From Pyxidicoccus parkwaysis (GTDB taxonomy: Bacteria > Myxococcota > Myxococcia > Myxococcales > Myxococcaceae), in NCBI RefSeq assembly GCF_017301735.1, contig NZ_CP071090.1, positions 10,282,001 through 10,346,000 of the forward strand: 64,000 nucleotides of DNA, given 5' to 3'. The notes under the pieces were generated by a model that was not told the origin of the DNA, searched no databases, and saw only the letters and a list, made by a program, of their open reading frames with translations. Positions 59,148 to 64,000 of this stretch are shown one piece after another (position 1 is the stretch's first letter; every line of letters begins with the position of its first letter). The translations under genes and the position numbers were made by a program.

Positions 59148-61070
59148 CTAGAACACCTTTCCGGCGCCGGCGAGGAAGTGCTCGACGATGGGACCGAGGG
59201 AGAGTGCGGGGAAGAAGGTGAGCGCGCCGACGATGAGGACGACGCTCACCAGCAGGCCGGTGAAGAGGGTGCCGTTGGTGGGGAAGGTGCCCGGACCGGC
59301 CGGCACCACCTTCTTGCCCACCATGCTGCCGGCAATGGCCAGCGCGGGGACAATCATCAGGAAGCGCCCGCCGAGCATCGCCACGCCCAGGGAGACGTTC
59401 CAGAAGGGCGTGTTGGCATTGAGGCCGGCGAAGGCGCTGCCGTTGTTGGCGGCGCCGCTGGTGAACGCGTAGAGGATTTCCGACAGGCCATGCGGCCCCG
59501 CGTTGTTCAGCGAGGACACGCCCTGCGGAATCACCGCCGCCACCGCCGCCAACCCGAGGATGAAGAGCGGGAAGACGAGCACGTACAGCATGGCGAGCTT
59601 CATCTCCTTCGCCTCAATCTTCTTGCCGAGGTACTCGGGCGTACGGCCCACCATGAGGCCGGCGATGAAGACGGACAGCACCACCATGATGAGGATGCCG
59701 TAGAGGCCCGCGCCCACTCCGCCGAAGATGACCTCGCCCAATTGCATGTTGATGAGCGGCACCAGCCCGCCCAGCGGAGTGAAGCTGTCGTGCATGGCGT
59801 TGACGGCGCCGCACGACGCGTCCGTCGTCACGGTGGCGAAGAGGGCTGAAGCGGAGATGCCGTAGCGCACCTCCTTGCCCTCCATGTTGCCGGAGGAAAC
59901 TGCCTGCGCGGCGTCGATGCCGTAGCGCACGTCATCTCCGTCCGGTGCCATCTGCACGGCGCTGACGCCCTGGCGCTCGTTATCGCCGTCCGGTGCGACC
60001 TGCGCGGCGCTGACGCCCTGGCGCACGTCGTCGCCGTCCGGTGCGCCCCACGCGGCGGCGCCACGAAGCGCATCCTTCCCCTCGGTGCTTCCTACCGGAG
60101 CCGCCTGCATGGCGGTGGCGACGGCCGCGTTGGGCTGAGACTCCGCGCCGTACGCGACGGCGACGCCCGCGAAGAAGAGGACGGACATGGCCGCGAAGAG
60201 GGCCCAGCCCTGCCGGGTGTCTCCGGCCATCTTCCCGTACGTGTACGTGAGCGCGGCGGGGATGGCGAAGATGGAAAGCAGCTGCACCAGGTTGGTGAGC
60301 GGCGTGGGGTTCTCGAAGGGGTGCGCGCTGTTGGCGTTGAAGAAGCCACCGCCGTTGGTGCCGAGCATCTTGATGGCTTCCTGGGAAGCCACCGGGCCCA
60401 TGGCCAGCGTCTGCTTGCCGCCCTCCAGAGTCACGAGCTCGTGGTACGCGGAGAAGTTCTGCAGCACGCCCTGGGACACGAGGAAGAGCGCGTAGACGAA
60501 GCAGATGGGCAGCAGCACGTAGAGCGTGCCCCGGATGAGGTCCACCCAGAAGTTGCCGAGCGTCTTGTGCCCCTCGGGGCCGGGCCGGCGGGTGAAGCCA
60601 CGCGCGAGCGCCAGCGCCACGCCGATGCCGGCCGCGGCCGAGGTGAAGTTGTGCCATGCCAGCCCCGCCATCTGGCTGAGGTAGCTCAGGGTGGATTCAC
60701 CCGCGTACGACTGCCAGTTGGTGTTGGTGGTGAAGCTGGCGGCCGTGTTGAACGCCAATTCCGGCCCCACCGGCGGCAGGCCCTGCGGGTTGAGCGGCAG
60801 CACGTGCTGCGCACGCAGGAGGACGTAGGTGATGAGGACGCCGAAGAGGCTGAAGGCGAGCAGCGACACGGAGTACTGCACCCAGGTCTGCTCGCGCCTG
60901 TCCGCCGCACCACACAGACGCAGGAGCAGGCGCTCCACCGGGCCGAGCACGCGGGGCAGCGGTTGCGTGTCGCCCTCGAAGACGCGGAAGAGGTAGGTGC
61001 CCAGCGGCTTCGTCAGCGCGAGCACCAGTCCGAAGAACAACAGAATCTGCAACCAGCCGATGAGAGTCAT
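59148..61070 (-). CDS. kdpA: Potassium-transporting ATPase subunit KdpA with tandem-repeat insertion
   Basis: 640 residues, about 80 longer than the usual 560. Pore segments are conserved, including TFNAASFTTNTNWQSYAG-like AASFTTNTNWQSYAGE, LGTNGGGFFNANSAHPFENP and TTDASCGAVNAMHDSFTPLG. The extra length is an insertion at about 327-393, just before the third pore region. It is made of 16-residue copies of the type PDGDDVRQGVSAAQVA, which look like repeated versions of the native NMEGKEVRYGI strand. The loop faces the periplasm in known KdpA. Whether it affects transport is unknown. Confidence 0.95.
   Translation of the reverse strand: MTLIGWLQILLFFGLVLALTKPLGTYLFRVFEGDTQPLPRVLGPVERLLLRLCGAADRREQTWVQYSVSLLAFSLFGVLITYVLLRAQHVLPLNPQGLPPVGPELAFNTAASFTTNTNWQSYAGESTLSYLSQMAGLAWHNFTSAAAGIGVALALARGFTRRPGPEGHKTLGNFWVDLIRGTLYVLLPICFVYALFLVSQGVLQNFSAYHELVTLEGGKQTLAMGPVASQEAIKMLGTNGGGFFNANSAHPFENPTPLTNLVQLLSIFAIPAALTYTYGKMAGDTRQGWALFAAMSVLFFAGVAVAYGAESQPNAAVATAMQAAPVGSTEGKDALRGAAAWGAPDGDDVRQGVSAAQVAPDGDNERQGVSAVQMAPDGDDVRYGIDAAQAVSSGNMEGKEVRYGISASALFATVTTDASCGAVNAMHDSFTPLGGLVPLINMQLGEVIFGGVGAGLYGILIMVVLSVFIAGLMVGRTPEYLGKKIEAKEMKLAMLYVLVFPLFILGLAAVAAVIPQGVSSLNNAGPHGLSEILYAFTSGAANNGSAFAGLNANTPFWNVSLGVAMLGGRFLMIVPALAIAGSMVGKKVVPAGPGTFPTNGTLFTGLLVSVVLIVGALTFFPALSLGPIVEHFLAGAGKVF
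59939..60075 (-). repeat. 48-bp tandem repeat inside kdpA
   Basis: The + strand word TCCGGTGC recurs at 59941, 59989 and 60037, an exact 48-bp period, with strongly similar DNA between. Each unit adds 16 codons in frame. Degenerate units continue on both sides. Confidence 0.85.
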
Positions 61071-61081
61071 GGGAGAGGCCC

Positions 61082-61171
61082 CTAGAAGCGCTCGGGACGG
61101 AGCAGGGCGTAGACGAGGTAGACGGTGAGCAGGACGGACAGCAGGGCGCCGGCGGCGTATTCGAAGGTCAT
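61082..61171 (-). CDS. kdpF: Potassium-transporting ATPase small subunit KdpF
   Basis: 29 residues: one membrane helix (AAGALLSVLLTVYLVYALL) ending in RPERF, the KdpF signature. It stabilises the KdpFABC complex. It ends 11 bp before kdpA. Confidence 0.9.
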   Translation of the reverse strand: MTFEYAAGALLSVLLTVYLVYALLRPERF

Positions 61172-61181
61172 TGCGGGTGCC

Positions 61182-61262
61182 TCACAGGCGCTCGCAGCCA
61201 TGGGTGTAGGCCCACGCGAGCGCGAAGAAACCGACGGTGACGAGGACGAGGACGAGGTCCAT
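61182..61262 (-). CDS. 26-residue membrane peptide upstream of kdpF
   Basis: MDLVLVLVTVGFFALAWAY followed by THGCERL: one membrane helix with a short Cys-containing tail. It ends 10 bp before kdpF. From memory, short proteins with a similar tail (RGCERL or RGCDRL) precede kdpF in other bacteria. A real gene is likely but no function is known. Confidence 0.65.
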   Translation of the reverse strand: MDLVLVLVTVGFFALAWAYTHGCERL

Positions 61263-61313
61263 TCAGGGCTCCGTGGAGCGGTCGCGGCGCCACGGCCGCG
61301 CCGCGCCAAAAGG

Positions 61314-62429
61314 TCAGAAGTAGGCAACGGCCCCGAGCGCCACGAGCGTCTCGGAGTCCTTGAGGACCGGTGAGCCGTCGACAGTCGTGTCGCGGCCGGA
61401 GAAGACGTCCGCCGTGGAGCGGTCGTGCCGGGCCTCCAGCTTGAGGACGAGGTGCTCGGCGGGCTTCACCTCGACGGTGAGAGTGCCGCCGGTGAGCGTC
61501 TGCTCGGTGCCGGTGATGAGGCCGTTATCGTCGCGGTAGGCCTCGACTCGGGCGGCCACGGCGACGGGATGGTAGAGCTGCACACGAGCGTTGAGTCCGG
61601 CGGCGTACCAGAGCGCGTTGTCGCTTCCAGGAACGTCCTGCGTGCCCACGTCCGCGGTGGCCGAGAGGCTGAGTGACTCCGTCACCTTGTAGGTGGCGAC
61701 CCCGTCCGCGAAGAGGCGCAGGCCGTCACTGCCCTCGGCGCCCTCTTCACCGATGAAGGTGTTGAAGGCCGCGGACAGGCGAGAGCCCGCGTAGGCCACC
61801 TGGGTGCCCAGGGCCTTGCCGTGGTTGTTCTCGCCGATGGTCTGCCAGCCGTTGAGGAGATGGAGCTGCGCGCTCCAGGTGTCATTGAACTTCCAGGTGC
61901 CCTTGAGTCCGGTCTGGTAGTAGGGCGACAGCTCGCCCATCCACGAGCGCGTGTACGTCCAGTTGAGCTGCGACTGGAGGGACTCGAGGCCGATGTGGCT
62001 GGGGTAGACGCCAGCCTCCAGCGTCAGCTTCCCGGTGGCGTAGTTGAGCGAGGCCTGCTGGAGGAGGCGCCAGACCTCGGGGCCCACGGCGATGCCTCGA
62101 GGCTCGGCCATGTGCAGCACGTCCATGGCGGTGCCGAGGCCGAGCAGGACGCGGAAGCCGACGGGAGCCGGAGCCAGGCTCACGCCGAGCGAGGCGAGGT
62201 TGATGGAGGCTTCGTTGTGGCGCTTCGCGGTGGTGCCGGTGCCGGGGATGAAGTTGGCGGAGTCGGCGGGGCGGTTGAAGTTGTAGGCGTAGTAGGTGTC
62301 GACGCCGCCCTCGACCTTCAAGCGGGAGAGGAGACTGGGAGGCTCGGCCTCGGCGGGCTGCCCGGTCTCGGCAGGCTCGGCCTGGGAGAGCAGCGCGGAC
62401 AGCAGGGTGGGAAGCGTGGAAGGGGACAT
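61314..62429 (-). CDS. Outer-membrane beta-barrel protein at the head of the Kdp operon
   Basis: 371 residues from the ATG at 62429, preceded by GAGGGGGA. The short N-terminus (LPTLLSALLSQAEPA) is a weak signal peptide. The rest alternates polar and hydrophobic residues in strands and ends in a C-terminal aromatic (ALGAVAYF), as outer-membrane proteins do. VDTYYAYNFNRP, VYPSHIGLESLQSQLNWTYTRSW and NLASLGVSLAP fit the BBP2/OmpL-like porin group. It could let potassium cross the outer membrane for the Kdp pump; that is inferred from its place in the operon. Confidence 0.82.
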   Translation of the reverse strand: MSPSTLPTLLSALLSQAEPAETGQPAEAEPPSLLSRLKVEGGVDTYYAYNFNRPADSANFIPGTGTTAKRHNEASINLASLGVSLAPAPVGFRVLLGLGTAMDVLHMAEPRGIAVGPEVWRLLQQASLNYATGKLTLEAGVYPSHIGLESLQSQLNWTYTRSWMGELSPYYQTGLKGTWKFNDTWSAQLHLLNGWQTIGENNHGKALGTQVAYAGSRLSAAFNTFIGEEGAEGSDGLRLFADGVATYKVTESLSLSATADVGTQDVPGSDNALWYAAGLNARVQLYHPVAVAARVEAYRDDNGLITGTEQTLTGGTLTVEVKPAEHLVLKLEARHDRSTADVFSGRDTTVDGSPVLKDSETLVALGAVAYF

Positions 62430-62735
62430 GGTGTGTCCCCCTCTAGAGCATCCGACGTACCACTCAGGACCGGGGGCAACCTGAGCGTTTCCCAGCGGTT
62501 ACGCGCATAGGCCGCTGGGGCTGGTTGCAAGTTGCACGAAGTGGCTTGGGACGTCGTGCACGGTGAAGGATCGAGTCCGAGCGTCAGGTGGCTGACGGGC
62601 CACTCACAGGGCCGTGCGTCAGGTGCCTCCAATGAGATGACGTTGTCGGCTCCACCACTTGAGAGCGGCATGCCAGGTCACGCCACGAGGGTCTGCCACG
62701 CCAGGGCAAGCCCCGTTGAAGCAGGTCCGTGATTC
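62430..62735. promoter_or_regulatory. Divergent region that must hold the Kdp promoter
   Basis: About 300 bp separate the Kdp operon from the unknown gene at 62736. GCAAGTTGCACG around 62528-62539 contains short dyads. No promoter could be assigned with confidence; a sigma-54-like match at 62447-62462 lies too close to the start codon. Confidence 0.35.
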
Positions 62736-63308
62736 ATGCTGCTCACTTCCGAAGACCTGCTGACCGTTGCTCGGAACTACTGGCCGTCGACTCGGGACGC
62801 CTACCTGGAGCAGGAGGCCAGTCCCGAGCTGAAGCGACTTCAGGCACTCTGGGAGCAGACGCTTCCCGGACTCGACCGGTGGTGGAGCTTCCTGTCGGAG
62901 CTCGAAACAGCGCTCCCTGATTTCAAGCTGAGCGACGTCACCGCGACGCGAGATGCCTGCTTCCGCTGTGTGGCCTACCCGCGGAATACGTCTTCGTACT
63001 CACAATCCCGATGGGCCGCCGTGGGATGCCTCAGCATCCTCGCGCCGGTCTGCTTCGTATACGGAGTGCAGCTCGAATATCGAGGCACCGAGCGCATCAG
63101 CCAGAGGGCCAGCTTTGGTCCGCTCCCGCCAGAAACAGCCCATGTCGCGGACCTCATGGCCCAGAAGATGGAATCCAACTTCCGCGCCACGTCACTCCCA
63201 CGAGAGCTGACCCAGACGCGAGTCCCCCTCTTCGTGGAGTTCAAGGAGCCGCCGGAGACGATGCTTGTTCACGCCCTCTTCACGAGCAGTCCCGAGAGCA
63301 TTCCGTGA
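62736..63308 (+). CDS. Unknown cytoplasmic protein
   Basis: 190 residues with no signal peptide. It opens LLTSEDLLTVARNYWPSTRD and has an aromatic-rich centre (LDRWWSFLSELETALPDF), two Cys in DACFRCVAYP and a possible buried strand pair (CLSILAPVCFVYGVQLEY). It ends VPLFVEFKEPPETMLVHALF. The composition and isolation are those of accessory or immunity-like proteins, but no family is recognised. The ribosome site is weak. Confidence 0.6.
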   Translation: MLLTSEDLLTVARNYWPSTRDAYLEQEASPELKRLQALWEQTLPGLDRWWSFLSELETALPDFKLSDVTATRDACFRCVAYPRNTSSYSQSRWAAVGCLSILAPVCFVYGVQLEYRGTERISQRASFGPLPPETAHVADLMAQKMESNFRATSLPRELTQTRVPLFVEFKEPPETMLVHALFTSSPESIP

Positions 63309-63344
63309 TGAGCAGCTGACTCAACACTGCCGCCCCCACGTGCC

Positions 63345-64000
63345 CTACGACCCGCTCACGTCGGCGGCTCCGAATGTGAACGGAATGAGCGCCGCGTACT
63401 CCTCCTCGTCGGTAAGCCAGGCGGGCGGAGGATTCGGGACGATGAACAACACCTCAGAAAAAGTGCCGCGCCCGACCGCAAGCGGTGCGCGCAGCGCCGG
63501 CACGTCGAACGGAGCGACCTCGAGCCGCGGCTCCACACCGGGCTCGGTCAGTAGCTCCTCCCAGGCCGCGACGTCATCCAAAGTCGCTGAGCGGTCTCCG
63601 CCGCGCAGCCGGATGTAGCGACGAAGGTCGACGCGCGCCGCGATGTCGCCGCGCTCAATCACGAGCAACTCCGCGCTGACACCGATGAGCTCGGAGAGGT
63701 CGTAGAACTCCTCCGCGAGGCGCGCCGAGAGCTCTTCGAGTCGCGTGCAGGCAAGACGCGCTTCGCCAATCGCAACGGCGTACCAACTGACATCGAGGTG
63801 GCGAATCCAGCCCTCATCCGCGCCGTAGAAGCGCATGACCTCCTCGATGCGCGGGCCAATCCTGTCGAGCACGTCGTGGCTCCAGGGCTCCCCGGCGAAG
63901 CGGGAACACGCGGCGCGATACGACGCGAGGATTTGATACTCGTCGTGTTGCTCGCCAGGGCCATCGAACACGGGCGGTGTCGCCCATTCGATGCCGTGCT
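63345..64000 (-). CDS. Unknown protein, 5' end outside window
   Basis: The frame stays open to the window edge; upstream of the GTG at 63971 it still reads GIEWATPPVFDGPGE, so the start is probably outside. At least 218 residues are present. The sequence is acidic and helical at first (YRAACSRFAGEPW, IGPRIEEVMRFYG, SARLAEEFYDLSELIG), then beta-like (AELLVIERGDIAARVDLRRY, FSEVLFIVPNPPPAWLTDEE). Not recognised. It is convergent with the gene to its left. Confidence 0.6.
   Translation of the reverse strand, partial: HGIEWATPPVFDGPGEQHDEYQILASYRAACSRFAGEPWSHDVLDRIGPRIEEVMRFYGADEGWIRHLDVSWYAVAIGEARLACTRLEELSARLAEEFYDLSELIGVSAELLVIERGDIAARVDLRRYIRLRGGDRSATLDDVAAWEELLTEPGVEPRLEVAPFDVPALRAPLAVGRGTFSEVLFIVPNPPPAWLTDEEEYAALIPFTFGAADVSGS

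Noticed and set aside
62447..62462. Sigma-54-like sequence TGGTACGTCGGATGCT on the minus strand before the Kdp operon
   Set aside because: The GG and GC spacing is right, but transcription would start only about 7 bases before the ATG and downstream of the GAGGGGGA ribosome site. Either it is chance or the start codon is wrong.

Overview
This is a very GC-rich window from a delta-proteobacterium of the Myxococcaceae type (Myxococcus, Corallococcus or Pyxidicoccus-like). The call rests on gene content: many lipoproteins, two-component proteins, three sigma-54 activators, a bacterial GRAS-like protein, a giant Rhs lipoprotein and AsmA/VWA proteins. No rRNA, tRNA, CRISPR array or complete insertion sequence was seen. 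Genus and species cannot be fixed from the sequence alone.

Layout. 1-5.1 kb: the 3' end of a hybrid sensor kinase, a VWA membrane protein, a membrane/coiled-coil protein, a small basic protein and a fatty-acid-hydroxylase-type enzyme. 5.2-9.3 kb: a BlaI repressor, an M56 (BlaR1-like) protease whose sensor is replaced by 28-residue repeats, and a secreted protein built from the same repeats, behind a sigma-70 promoter that carries two palindromes. 9.3-15.7 kb: accessory lipoproteins, a DUF885 peptidase and a GRAS-like protein, with direct repeats and a probable frameshift. 16-18.7 kb: AsmA. 18.7-26.3 kb: a sulfur cluster with a TsdA-like cytochrome c lipoprotein, type II sulfide:quinone oxidoreductase, sigma-54 activator, persulfide dioxygenase, rhodanese and TSUP exporter. 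Two sigma-54 promoters and a shared repeated motif link sqr and the dioxygenase operon to the activator between them.

26.4-36 kb: an acetyltransferase, an alpha/beta hydrolase, an OmpR-type two-component pair, an apparent 1.56-kb insertion at the kinase 3' end, formate-tetrahydrofolate ligase, a DUF4440-like lipoprotein and a chemotaxis receptor. 36.4-48.2 kb: a secreted metalloprotease with a HEAT protein, a 2,478-residue SpvB/Rhs lipoprotein and an FHA-sigma-54 activator. The protease and the Rhs gene have matching sigma-54 promoters and matching upstream inverted repeats. A remnant of a second copy of the activator lies divergent from the protease gene, so one local regulator probably drives both secreted products.

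48.5-53.1 kb: two paralogous small membrane proteins, an NtrC-type response regulator, a hemerythrin protein and an HTH/PIN toxin-antitoxin pair. 53.1-62.4 kb: a Kdp potassium-uptake operon on the minus strand (beta-barrel protein, 26-aa ORF, kdpF, kdpA, kdpB, kdpC, small membrane protein, kinase-less KdpD, separate histidine kinase). KdpA carries a 16-residue tandem-repeat insertion and no kdpE is present in the window. The NtrC-type regulator nearby is a candidate partner. 62.7-64 kb: two unknown genes, the last cut by the window edge.
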